Part shown: positions 23,805 to 31,036 of the stretch, piece by piece | Layout: every line of letters starts with the position of its first letter | Numbering within the stretch: position 1 is the stretch's first letter | Source: Roseococcus sp. | GTDB lineage: Bacteria > Pseudomonadota > Alphaproteobacteria > Acetobacterales > Acetobacteraceae | NCBI RefSeq assembly: GCF_019747315.1 | Contig: NZ_JAIEQY010000168.1 | Location: 1-32,251, forward strand | Length of the DNA stretch: 32,251 nt | Direction: 5' to 3' | The notes under the pieces: generated by a model | Seen by the model: only the letters and a program-made list of their open reading frames with translations | What the model was told of the DNA's origin: nothing | Database searches by the model: none | Made by a program: the position numbers and the translations under genes

Positions 23805-24403
23805 GGCGGCGCGTTCTGCTGCTGACCCTGGCCGGTTGCGCCACGCTGCCCGCGGCGCCGGGCTGTGGCCTGGCGGCGGAACCCCGCGCCTGGTTGCTGG
23901 ATGCCGGCTGGCACACGGAGATTGGCCTGCCGCCCGCCGCGCTGCCCCCGCGCTTCTCCAGGGAATTTCCGGGCGCGGCGCTGATCTTCCTGGGCTTCGG
24001 CAAGCGCCATTTCATGCTGGCCGAGGCGCCCGGCCCCGCCGAATGGCTTGCCGGCCCCTTTCCGGGCGAGGCCGCGCTGCAGGTGACCGCCTGGCCCGGC
24101 CCGCCCGCCGGCGCGCTCGCGCTGCCCATCGCGGCGGGGGGGATGGCGACCCTGGCCGCGGCGCTGGAGGCAAGCTTCGCGCCCGGCCCCGCGCTGATCG
24201 AGGCGCGCCCCGGCCGGCGCTTCTACGCCGCCGCGCGGGGCTACCACCTGGGCTATACCTGCAACACATGGACGGCGGAGATGCTGGCCGCCGCCGGCCT
24301 GCCGGTGCGCCCGGAAGGGGTGGTGCTGGCGCGCGGCGTGAGGGCGCAGGCCGCCGCGCTGCCCGGGGCCTGCCGCGCCCCCGCAAGGCCCCGCATGGCC
24401 TGA
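23801..24403 (+). CDS. DUF2459 / TIGR02117-family lipoprotein
   Basis: A 200-residue protein whose start overlaps the previous stop (ATGA). The N-terminus MRRRVLLLTLAGCATLP carries a lipobox (LAGC, Cys13), suggesting a lipoprotein. The domain features are LLDAGWHTEIGLPP (about 31-44), IFLGFGKRHFM (63-73) and the conserved YTCNTWTAEMLAAAGLPV (about 149-166), where Cys and Asn-Thr-Trp-Thr are family hallmarks. Together with the His of GWHT these might form a cysteine peptidase-like site; that is inference, and no function is established. Confidence 0.82.
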   Translation: MRRRVLLLTLAGCATLPAAPGCGLAAEPRAWLLDAGWHTEIGLPPAALPPRFSREFPGAALIFLGFGKRHFMLAEAPGPAEWLAGPFPGEAALQVTAWPGPPAGALALPIAAGGMATLAAALEASFAPGPALIEARPGRRFYAAARGYHLGYTCNTWTAEMLAAAGLPVRPEGVVLARGVRAQAAALPGACRAPARPRMA

Positions 24404-24422
24404 CGCCTTTGCCCCGGAAGGT

Positions 24423-24451
24423 TTGCCAAAGCCCCCGCGGAGGGGTAAGCC
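24423..24451 (+). promoter_or_regulatory. Predicted promoter of the DUF3126 gene
   Basis: TTGCCA (24423-24428) and TAAGCC (24446-24451) are separated by 17 bp. The ATG at 24459 follows 7 nt later, so the predicted transcription start is the start codon itself. Confidence 0.5.
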
Positions 24452-24458
24452 CTGCCGC

Positions 24459-24674
24459 ATGAAGCCCGCTGAAATCCAGGCCGTACAGGCCCATCTCCGC
24501 AAGCTGCTTGGCAGCTCCAACCTCATGATTCGCGCCGCCGCCACGCGCAACGGCCCGGTGGAAGTGCTGGCCGGGGCCGAGACCATCGGCACCGTGGACC
24601 GCGATGCCGAGGATGGCGAAGTGACCTACCACGTCACCATCTCCATCCTGGCGGAAGACCTCCCCAACCTCTGA
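24459..24674 (+). CDS. DUF3126 family protein
   Basis: A 71-residue cytosolic protein matching DUF3126, a small alphaproteobacterial family. It begins MKPAEIQAVQAHLRKLLG, a helix, and continues with a beta-rich part (VEVLAGAETIGTVDRDAEDGEVTYHVTISIL) typical of the family. No catalytic motif is visible and no function is known to me. ATG 24459 has a GGAGG only at 17 nt upstream, too far to act as a normal ribosome binding site, and sits at the predicted transcription start. Confidence 0.85.
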   Translation: MKPAEIQAVQAHLRKLLGSSNLMIRAAATRNGPVEVLAGAETIGTVDRDAEDGEVTYHVTISILAEDLPNL

Positions 24675-24680
24675 AATTTT

Positions 24681-24698
24681 CCCCGGGAAACCCCGGGG
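24681..24698 (+). terminator. Weak hairpin after DUF3126
   Basis: CCCCGG-GAAACC-CCGGGG forms a 6-bp GC stem 7 nt after the stop codon. The following CGTTATCTT is only partly T-rich, so termination may be incomplete and cyd expression may include read-through. Confidence 0.45.
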
Positions 24699-24705
24699 CG
24701 TTATC

Positions 24706-24733
24706 TTGATTTTCAGTAATTCCTGAACATACT
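24706..24733 (+). promoter_or_regulatory. Predicted promoter of the gbsR-like/cydAB operon
   Basis: TTGATT (24706-24711) and CATACT (24728-24733) are separated by 16 bp. The ATG at 24741 follows 7 nt later and there is no Shine-Dalgarno sequence. Confidence 0.5.
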
Positions 24734-24740
24734 GATGTTC
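24712..24740 (+). promoter_or_regulatory. Overlapping palindromes, candidate operator for the regulator
   Basis: Three inverted repeats overlap on the promoter: TTCAG-N6-CTGAA (24712-24727), TCAGTA-N11-TACTGA (24713-24735) and GAACAT-ACTG-ATGTTC (24725-24740). They cover the spacer, the -10 box and the start codon. A dimeric winged-helix regulator such as the GbsR/MarR protein encoded here could bind them and repress its own operon. Confidence 0.5.
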
Positions 24741-25316
24741 ATGGACCTGCCCCCCGCCACCGCCGCCTTCGTTCTCCATTTCGGTGAGATGGGCTCCCGC
24801 TGGGGCATCAACCGCACCGTGGGGCAGATCTACGCCCTGCTCTTCCTCTCCGACCGCCCCCTCTGCGCCGATGACATCGTGGCGCAGCTGGGCTTCTCCC
24901 GCTCCAATGTCTCGATGGGACTGAAGGAGCTGGAGACCTGGCGCCTCGTGCGCCTCCAGCACCTCCCCGGCGACCGGCGCGAGCATTTCACCACGCCCGA
25001 GGATGTCTGGCAGATCGTCCGCATCCTGGCCGAGGAGCGCCGCAAGCGCGAAATCGACCCGACGCTCTCCCTCCTGCGGGACGTGCTGATGCAGAAGCCC
25101 GCGACCCGCGCGGACGAGCATGCCCAGGGGCGCATGGAAAGCCTGATGGAGGTGATTTCCCTTCTCACGGGCTGGATGGATGATGTGAAATCCCTCCCCG
25201 ATGAACGCCTGATCGCCCTGTTGAAGCTGGGCGGCCGCGTCGCCCGCGTGCTGGAGGCGACGGACCGCTTCCAGGACATCGTCACCCGCCGCAAGCGCCC
25301 CACGAAAGAGGCATAA
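24741..25316 (+). CDS. GbsR/MarR-family transcriptional regulator
   Basis: A 191-residue winged-helix regulator of the GbsR type (COG1510-like). The DNA-binding region is GQIYALLFLSDRPLCADDIVAQLGFSRSNVSMGLKELETWRLV (about residues 25-67), followed by a wing with RLQHLPGDRREHFTT and a helical dimerisation tail. ATG 24741 is preferred because it falls at the predicted transcription start; ATG 24735, in frame, would add two residues. It lies 3 bp before cydA, so it is in the cytochrome bd operon and probably controls it, perhaps in response to redox or respiratory inhibition (inference). The ligand is unknown. Confidence 0.88.
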   Translation: MDLPPATAAFVLHFGEMGSRWGINRTVGQIYALLFLSDRPLCADDIVAQLGFSRSNVSMGLKELETWRLVRLQHLPGDRREHFTTPEDVWQIVRILAEERRKREIDPTLSLLRDVLMQKPATRADEHAQGRMESLMEVISLLTGWMDDVKSLPDERLIALLKLGGRVARVLEATDRFQDIVTRRKRPTKEA

Positions 25317-25319
25317 ATC

Positions 25320-26666
25320 ATGGATCCGATCATCCTCGCCCGGATGCAGTTCGCGGCGAATATCTCCTTCCACATCCTGTTCCCGACCATCACCATCGCG
25401 CTCGGCTGGGTGCTGCTCTTCCTCAAGCTGCGCTTCGACAAGACCGGCGATGCCGCCTGGATGGACGCCTACAAGTTCTGGGTGAAGGTCTTCGCGCTCA
25501 GCTTCGCGTTGGGTGTCGTTTCGGGCGTCACCATGTCCTTCCAGTTCGGCACCAACTGGCCGGGCTTCATGGAGCGCGTGGGAAATGTCGCGGGGCCGCT
25601 GCTGGCCTATGAGGTGCTGACGGCCTTCTTCCTGGAAGCGAGCTTCCTCGCCGTCATGCTCTTCGGCTATGGCCGTGTGCCCAACCGCATCCACACACTG
25701 GCCACGCTGCTGGTGGCGGGCGGCACCAGCGCCTCGGCCTTCTGGATCATCGTGCTCAATTCCTGGATGCACACGCCCACCGGCTACGAGATCCGCGAGG
25801 GCGTGGTCCACGCGACGGACTGGATGGCGATTATCTTCAACCCCTCCATGCCCTATCGCCTGGCGCATATGATGCTGGCCTCGGGCCTCACCGTCGCCTT
25901 CCTCATGGCGGGGCTTTCGGCCTGGCGCTGGCTGCGCGGCGACCATTCCCCCGGCGTGGTGCGCGCGCTCAAGACCGGCGTGGTGCTGGGCGCCATTCTC
26001 ATCCCCATCCAGATCTTCGCGGGTGACATGCACGGGCTGAACACGCTGAAGCACCAGCCGGCGAAGATCGCCGCCATGGAGGGCATCTGGGAGACGGAGC
26101 GCGGCGCCGGCCTGCGCCTCTTCGCCATCCCGGATGCCGAGACGCGCAGCAACCGCTACGAGATCGAAATTCCGAAGCTGGGCTCGCTCATCCTCACCCA
26201 CACGCTGGATGGCGAGATCCGCGGGCTGAACGAATTCATCGGCGAGCACCCGCCCGTGGCGCCCGTGTTCTTCGCCTTCCGCATCATGGTGGGCATCGGC
26301 ATGCTCATGCTGCTCGTCTCCTGGTGGGGTGTCTGGGTGATCCGCAAGCGCGGCATCACCCCCTGGCTCGCCCGCGTCCTGGTGGGGATGACCTTCTCCG
26401 GCTGGGTCGCGACGCTGGCCGGTTGGTACGTCACCGAAATCGGCCGCCAGCCCTGGCTCGTCACCGGCATCCTCCGCACGGGCGAGGCGGCGGGGCCGGT
26501 CGCGGCCACCACCATCCTCGCCTCCTTCATCATGTACCTGGCGCTGTATGGGGCGCTGCTGCTGGCCTATATCCTGACGCTGATGCACCTGGCCCGCCGC
26601 CCCACGGCGCCCGAGCCGGAGGAACTGGGCGGCCGCGATCCCCTCAAGCCCCTGCCGGCGGAGTAG
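25320..26666 (+). CDS. cydA: Cytochrome bd-type quinol oxidase subunit I (CIO type)
   Basis: A 448-residue inner-membrane subunit that oxidises ubiquinol and holds hemes b558, b595 and d. Conserved points: the N-terminal His18 (SFHILFP), AYEVLTAFFLEASF with the paired glutamates (about 97-110), MPYRLAHMMLAS with the axial His (about 180), the Q-loop block DMHGLNTLKHQPAKIAAMEGIWET, and GWYVTEIGRQPW near residue 366. The short Q-loop and total length fit the cyanide-insensitive (CioA) group rather than E. coli CydA. No small subunit (cydX) is visible after cydB. Co-transcribed with the regulator and cydB. Confidence 0.95.
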   Translation: MDPIILARMQFAANISFHILFPTITIALGWVLLFLKLRFDKTGDAAWMDAYKFWVKVFALSFALGVVSGVTMSFQFGTNWPGFMERVGNVAGPLLAYEVLTAFFLEASFLAVMLFGYGRVPNRIHTLATLLVAGGTSASAFWIIVLNSWMHTPTGYEIREGVVHATDWMAIIFNPSMPYRLAHMMLASGLTVAFLMAGLSAWRWLRGDHSPGVVRALKTGVVLGAILIPIQIFAGDMHGLNTLKHQPAKIAAMEGIWETERGAGLRLFAIPDAETRSNRYEIEIPKLGSLILTHTLDGEIRGLNEFIGEHPPVAPVFFAFRIMVGIGMLMLLVSWWGVWVIRKRGITPWLARVLVGMTFSGWVATLAGWYVTEIGRQPWLVTGILRTGEAAGPVAATTILASFIMYLALYGALLLAYILTLMHLARRPTAPEPEELGGRDPLKPLPAE

Positions 26667-26670
26667 CATC

Positions 26671-27681
26671 ATGGAAACGCTCCCCGAAGGCGCCTGGCTG
26701 CCCATCACCTTCGCGGTGCTGATGGCCGTCTCCATGCTGCTTTATGCCGTGCTGGATGGCTTCGACCTCGGCGTCGGCATCCTGCTGCGCAACACGCCGG
26801 AGGAAGCGACGCGGGACCGCATGGTGGCCAGCATCGGCCCCTTCTGGGACGCGAACGAGACCTGGCTGGTGCTGGGCGTCGGCCTGCTGCTGGTGGCCTT
26901 CCCCGCGGCGCATGGGCTGATCCTGACCGCCCTTTATATTCCCGTGGCGCTGATGCTCATGGGGCTGATCCTGCGCGGCGTCGCCTTCGAGTTCCGCGCC
27001 AAGGCGCCGGCGCCGCAGAAGCCGCGCTGGGATGCCGCCTTCCAGTTTGGCTCCATCCTCGCGGCCTTCAGCCAGGGCTGGATGCTGGGCAGCTATATCC
27101 TTGGCTTCGCCGAGGGCTGGTTCGCCTTCGGCTTCGCCATGCTCACCGGCGTCTTCACCGTCGCGGCCTATGCGCTGATCGGCGCCTGCTGGCTGGTCTG
27201 GCGGGGCGAGGACGCCTTGCAGCAACTGGCCGCGCATTGGGCGCGCCGGGCGCTCTATGTGAGCTGGGCCGGCGTGCTGGTGGTGAGTGCGGCGACGCCC
27301 ATCGCCAGCCCGCGCATCTTCGAGCGCTGGTTCAGCCTGCCCGAGATGCTGGGCCTCGCCCCCATCCCGCTTGCCACCGGCGGTCTCTTTCTGCTGCTGC
27401 ACATCTTCCTGCGCCGCTTCCCGCGCGCCGACCACAGCCTGGACTGGGTGCCCTTCGCCGCCACCGCCGCGATTTTCGTGCTCTGCTTCCAGGGCCTGGC
27501 CTACAGCTTCTGGCCCTATGTGGTGCCCGAGCGCCTGACCATCTTCGAGGCCGCGAGCGCACCGGAATCGCTGATCATCATCCTGGTCGGCGCGCTGGCC
27601 GTGCTGCCGATGATCGGGCTCTACACCTTCTTCATCTGGCGCATCTTCGGCGGCAAGGCGCAGGAACTGAAATACTACTGA
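26671..27681 (+). CDS. cydB: Cytochrome bd-type quinol oxidase subunit II
   Basis: A 336-residue polytopic protein, partner of CydA. The family start is clear: FAVLMAVSMLLYAVLDGFDLGVGILL (about 11-36), then PFWDANETWLVLGVGLLLVAFPAAH, and GVAFEFRAK, all standard CydB blocks. It ends with a short cytosolic tail (KAQELKYY). It starts 4 bp after the cydA stop. The oxidase would support low-oxygen respiration and tolerance to cyanide or sulfide. No cydCD or cydX is found in the window. Confidence 0.95.
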   Translation: METLPEGAWLPITFAVLMAVSMLLYAVLDGFDLGVGILLRNTPEEATRDRMVASIGPFWDANETWLVLGVGLLLVAFPAAHGLILTALYIPVALMLMGLILRGVAFEFRAKAPAPQKPRWDAAFQFGSILAAFSQGWMLGSYILGFAEGWFAFGFAMLTGVFTVAAYALIGACWLVWRGEDALQQLAAHWARRALYVSWAGVLVVSAATPIASPRIFERWFSLPEMLGLAPIPLATGGLFLLLHIFLRRFPRADHSLDWVPFAATAAIFVLCFQGLAYSFWPYVVPERLTIFEAASAPESLIIILVGALAVLPMIGLYTFFIWRIFGGKAQELKYY

Positions 27682-27695
27682 ACCGCGGCGCCCGC

Positions 27696-28481
27696 TCAGG
27701 CACGCCGGATCCCCGGATCGGAGCGCGCGGCCAGCACGAGCTGCCGGTCCAGCCGGGTGAGGCGCCGGAGTTCCACCATGATCGCGGGCGTGACCTGCTC
27801 CCGCGGCAGGGCCTCGTGGAAGGGCGAGGCATCATGCGCGGCATTCACGCGTGGCAAGGGGCCGGGCCGCATGCCGAAGACCGCCGCCACGCGATCATGC
27901 ACCCTTTGCAGCGACCCGATCTCTCCCACGCAGTCGAAGTGCCGGAGGGCGGTGAAGGCGGTGGCGAGGAGAGTCTCCGGCGCCATGCGGTCACGCCCTT
28001 CCGAGGTGAGCGTCCCGAAGCCGCCGGCGACCGGCATGGCATCCCCCGCCAGGTGGCAGACCATGGCATTGTCGATCGAGGTGGTGACCTCGACCTCCTC
28101 GGAACGGAGAAAGCCGAGCAATCCCCGCTCCCTTGCCAGGCGCGGGCCGAGGAGGTCATGTTCGGCGATGACGCCCGGGCGGAAACTGCGCCAGTATTCG
28201 AAGAGGGAGAGCACGCGCTCGATCGGGTCGCGCAGCACGGTCACCAGGAAGCGCGGCTGCGGAATGCTCCAAAACTGGTCGAAGCGAAAATGACCGGAGA
28301 AGAAGCGGTAGGCCGCGATCTCCTCCGGGCGGTATTCGTGCAGGCGCGCGAAGCGCTCGGGGCAGATCTCGGCCAGGCGAAAGGTGAGGGACCAGGCCTG
28401 ATGCAGGGTGGTGCCGCCGGTCCGGGGCAGATGGAGGAAGACGAGCCTTGGGGCGGCAGCGCGGTTCGGCCGATCCTTCAT
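27696..28481 (-). CDS. Sulfotransferase family protein (Sulfotransfer_2-like)
   Basis: A 261-residue protein with the two PAPS-binding signatures. The 5'-phosphosulfate loop is RLVFLHLPRTGGTTLHQ (12-28, P-loop-like PRTGGTT), and the 3'-phosphate motif is FLVTVLRDPIERVLSLFEYWR (about 78-98, with Arg-Asp-Pro and Ser). No membrane span or signal peptide is seen, so it is likely cytosolic and would transfer sulfate from PAPS to a glycan or lipid headgroup. It lies 51 bp downstream of the HldE-like gene on the same strand, suggesting work on a surface polysaccharide or LPS (inference). It converges with cydB. Confidence 0.87.
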   Translation of the reverse strand: MKDRPNRAAAPRLVFLHLPRTGGTTLHQAWSLTFRLAEICPERFARLHEYRPEEIAAYRFFSGHFRFDQFWSIPQPRFLVTVLRDPIERVLSLFEYWRSFRPGVIAEHDLLGPRLARERGLLGFLRSEEVEVTTSIDNAMVCHLAGDAMPVAGGFGTLTSEGRDRMAPETLLATAFTALRHFDCVGEIGSLQRVHDRVAAVFGMRPGPLPRVNAAHDASPFHEALPREQVTPAIMVELRRLTRLDRQLVLAARSDPGIRRA

Positions 28482-28532
28482 TCCGCCGCAGGTTAAGGGC
28501 GCCGGACCCGCCCTGCAATGCCGCCTGGCAGC

Positions 28533-29972
28533 CTAAACGGCGCGGAGTTCACCGCCCCATTCGCGCAGCAGGGCGGCAAGCGCCGCGCTGTCCGAGCTGG
28601 AAACCAGCACATCCGGGCGCAGCAGGCGCAACAGCTCCTCGCCACCGCGATCCGCGCCGATGGCCACCAGATCCACCTCCGGCCGCGCCGCCATGAGGCC
28701 CGCCATCTCACCCTCATCCTGCACGCCGACCAGCAGGCGGTCGCACCAACGCCGGGCCTGCTCGGTCATCGCCTCGGGGCAGGGCGCGCCATTCACCTGC
28801 AACAGGCCGATGCGCCAGCCGCGATGGCGCCAACGCTCGATCACCTCGGCCGCCAGCGGCAGGGAGACGAGCTTGCGCGTGGCACTGCGGCCTGGCGTCA
28901 GGCCTTCGAGCAATTCCTCGGCGCGGACCGGGGCAATGCCGGATTTGCGGCTGACAATGCCCAGTGCCAGCGCCGCGAGCCGTGCGACGGAAGCCAGCGA
29001 AAGCCCCGTGGCCAGGCCCGCCGCCACCACGGCCACCACGGCATCGCCGCCGCCGGCGGGGTCATGCACCTCGGAGGCTTCGGCGCGGAAATGGCGCACC
29101 GTCTCGCTGCCATCGGCCTCGCGTTCCACCAGCGTCAGGCCATCGGGCGCGCGGGGGACGAGGACGGCGCGGAAATGATGGGCACGCAGCAGGGCGCTGG
29201 CAGCGAGCGCCACGCTGGCTTCGTCATGCACGGGCATGCCGGTGGCGCCGGCCAGTTCCTCGGGCTCGGGGATGATGAGGTCGGCGCCGGCGAAGCGGCC
29301 ATGGTCGCCGCCCTTGGGGTCCACCACCACCCGGCGATTGGCCGCCTGGGCCGAGGCGATGAGCCGGGCCGGGATATCGCCGGCCAGCACGCCCTTCTTG
29401 TAGTCGGAGAGGACCAGCGTCGTCGTCGCCGCCACGGCGTCGGAGGCGATCTTCACCAGCCGGTCCGCCAGGCGCGGATGAATGGGAGCCGCCTGTTCGC
29501 GATCGGTGCGCAGCAGGTGTTGGCCACCCGAGAGGAAGCGCGTCTTGGTCGTCGTGGTGCGGCCGCCCTGGACCAGCAGCCAGGGCTCCACGCGCGGCTG
29601 GCCGCCGATCAGCCCGGTCAGGTCGCTGCCGGCCGTGTCATCGCCCACCACCGAGACGAAGGCGACGGCAGCCCCCAACGCCGTCAGGTTGCGGACCACA
29701 TTGCCGGCGCCGCCTGGCAGCGCCACCTCGCGCTCCACGGTCAGGACGGGAACCGGCGCCTCGGGGCTGATGCGCGACACGCTGCCATAGATGTAGCGAT
29801 CCACCATCGCATCGCCAACCACAAGGACGGCGCCCCGCGCCAGCGCCCGGACCGCATCCGAGAGCTGCGCCGGCGTTACTGCGTCACGTCCTTTGGGCCC
29901 GGGGGGAAAGCTGGATGACATCTGCAGATGGGGTAGCCCACCGAGGGGGGGCAGAGCAACAGAATGTGACAT
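28533..29972 (-). CDS. HldE/RfaE-like heptose-7-phosphate kinase with degenerate nucleotidyltransferase domain
   Basis: A 479-residue protein collinear with bifunctional HldE. The N-terminal PfkB kinase domain (about 45-340) is well kept: ARGAVLVVGDAMVDRYIYGSVSRISPEAPVPVL, LPGGAGNVVRNLTALG, VVDPKGGD and DPAGGGDAVVA with the catalytic Asp. The C-terminal domain (about 370-479) keeps the fold outline (GWRIGLLQVNG, CDRLLVGVQDEGE, LLRPDVLV) but lacks HxGH, the KGGDY block and the STTxII end: where E. coli has NGCFDILHAGH this has NGAPCPEAM. It should phosphorylate a heptose phosphate (or another sugar) but not transfer ADP. An in-frame ATG at 29921 is an alternative start. Confidence 0.85.
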   Translation of the reverse strand: MSHSVALPPLGGLPHLQMSSSFPPGPKGRDAVTPAQLSDAVRALARGAVLVVGDAMVDRYIYGSVSRISPEAPVPVLTVEREVALPGGAGNVVRNLTALGAAVAFVSVVGDDTAGSDLTGLIGGQPRVEPWLLVQGGRTTTTKTRFLSGGQHLLRTDREQAAPIHPRLADRLVKIASDAVAATTTLVLSDYKKGVLAGDIPARLIASAQAANRRVVVDPKGGDHGRFAGADLIIPEPEELAGATGMPVHDEASVALAASALLRAHHFRAVLVPRAPDGLTLVEREADGSETVRHFRAEASEVHDPAGGGDAVVAVVAAGLATGLSLASVARLAALALGIVSRKSGIAPVRAEELLEGLTPGRSATRKLVSLPLAAEVIERWRHRGWRIGLLQVNGAPCPEAMTEQARRWCDRLLVGVQDEGEMAGLMAARPEVDLVAIGADRGGEELLRLLRPDVLVSSSDSAALAALLREWGGELRAV

Positions 29973-30036
29973 GCGGGTGATCCGCCCTGCCTAAACTTTG
30001 GTTAAGGGTTGTGCGGTAAGTGTTTTTGCTGGCGCA

Positions 30037-30104
30037 GGAGGTGCCAGACCATGCCGATCACCCAGGAGTTCGCACGGCCCCCAGCGGGCGCAATCGGCGC
30101 ATGA
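30037..30104 (+). CDS. Short coupled leader ORF (17 codons) before the unknown tandem pair
   Basis: A strong ribosome binding site AGGAGG (30036-30041) is followed 9 nt later by ATG 30051. The frame runs 17 codons (MPITQEFARPPAGAIGA) to TGA 30104, which overlaps the ATG of the next gene as ATGA (30101-30104). The start of this feature includes the ribosome binding site. It may be a leader that delivers ribosomes to the downstream gene, or the true N-terminus separated by a frameshift or sequencing error. Confidence 0.5.
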
Positions 30105-31036
30105 AGGCCAAGGCGCCGGATTGGCGGGCGGCCTTGGCCAGCATGCCCCCGGGCGGCATCGCCGTCTTCCAGCCCGCCGAGGTGCCGCTGGCCCACCGCC
30201 GCGTTGCCCGTGCCTTGCTGGAGGAGGCGGCGATCCTGGGCGGCGGCCAGGTGATCGGCTTTCCCGGCGGGGACCTTCTGCTGGGCAGCGCAGCCGGGCC
30301 AGGCCAGCGGGCGGCCCAGGCGATGGGCGGGCTGACCGGTACCGCGCCCGCCAGCTTTCCCCAGCCGCAGGGCCAGGCTGCGGTCATCGCGCTCTGCGAG
30401 GCCGCGGCACAGGCGGCCCCGCCCGCCAGCTGGAGCCTCGCCGCACTGGAAGCCCATTGCGCCCAGGCCCCTCTGGAGGAAGTGGCGCGGCTCAGCTTTT
30501 TCCAGGCCGGCGCTGGCGGCGTGCCCGTCGCCCAGCGGCTGGGCCCTGCACCGCTCGGCCTGGACGAGCCGGAGCTGGAGGCCATGGCGCGGGATTGGCT
30601 CTGCCGGCGCATTCTCGCCGCCCTCACCCACCCGACGGAGCGCGCCCGGCTGCCGGTTCTGCGCCCCGGGTTGCGCCTGATCCTGGACCTTCCCCTGGGG
30701 GGGCTGAGCCAGGGGGCGCCGATGCGGGCGGGCGCGGCGGACGACCCGCATGGACCCATCGCGCTGCTGCCGCTGGCCTCGCTCGCCGATCCCCCCGCGT
30801 TCGCCGGCATGGCCGAGGGGCTGCGGCAGGGCGGCTGGACGGTCGGGCTCCTGGCCACCGATGCGGCGGCCTTCGAGGCCGGGCTGGCGCCGGGCCTGCT
30901 GCTCGCTGCGCCGGCTGGTGCCACGCAGCCCGGTGCCATGCCCCCCCTGGCGCGCCCGGCCGGGCTGATCGCGCTGGGCCGCCCTGCCCCCGCCTGGTGC
31001 CGCGGGCCCGGCATCCTGCATGAGGGCTTCGCATGA
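30101..31036 (+). CDS. Unrecognised protein A of a tandem pair (GGDL-motif protein)
   Basis: A 311-residue soluble, Ala/Pro/Leu-rich protein that I do not recognise. An N-terminal segment (about 22-65) reads AVFQPAEVPLAHRRVARALLEEAAILGGGQVIGFPGGDLLLG. A helical middle (about 168-215) contains RRILAALTHPTERARLPVLRP. A final alpha/beta part (about 225-275) reads IALLPLASLADPPAFAGMAEGLRQGGWTVGLLATD. The same three segments, in order, occur in the next gene. There is no signal peptide or membrane span. The start ATG 30101 has no ribosome binding site of its own and overlaps the leader ORF stop. The pattern PGGDL and the later 'W-T-V-G-L-L-A-T-D' vaguely recall degenerate GGDEF and EAL domains; this is weak. 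Confidence 0.75.
   Translation: MKAKAPDWRAALASMPPGGIAVFQPAEVPLAHRRVARALLEEAAILGGGQVIGFPGGDLLLGSAAGPGQRAAQAMGGLTGTAPASFPQPQGQAAVIALCEAAAQAAPPASWSLAALEAHCAQAPLEEVARLSFFQAGAGGVPVAQRLGPAPLGLDEPELEAMARDWLCRRILAALTHPTERARLPVLRPGLRLILDLPLGGLSQGAPMRAGAADDPHGPIALLPLASLADPPAFAGMAEGLRQGGWTVGLLATDAAAFEAGLAPGLLLAAPAGATQPGAMPPLARPAGLIALGRPAPAWCRGPGILHEGFA

Noticed and set aside
24012..26735. Very long minus-strand open frame (907 codons) opposite DUF2459, gbsR and cydA
   Set aside because: It lies antisense to genes with clear family motifs; in GC-rich DNA such His/Arg/Ala-rich antisense frames are an expected by-product of codon use.
30020..30100. GTG 30020 as start of protein A
   Set aside because: The strong ribosome binding site at 30036 lies inside that frame and points to ATG 30051 in another frame; the added residues have no family support.
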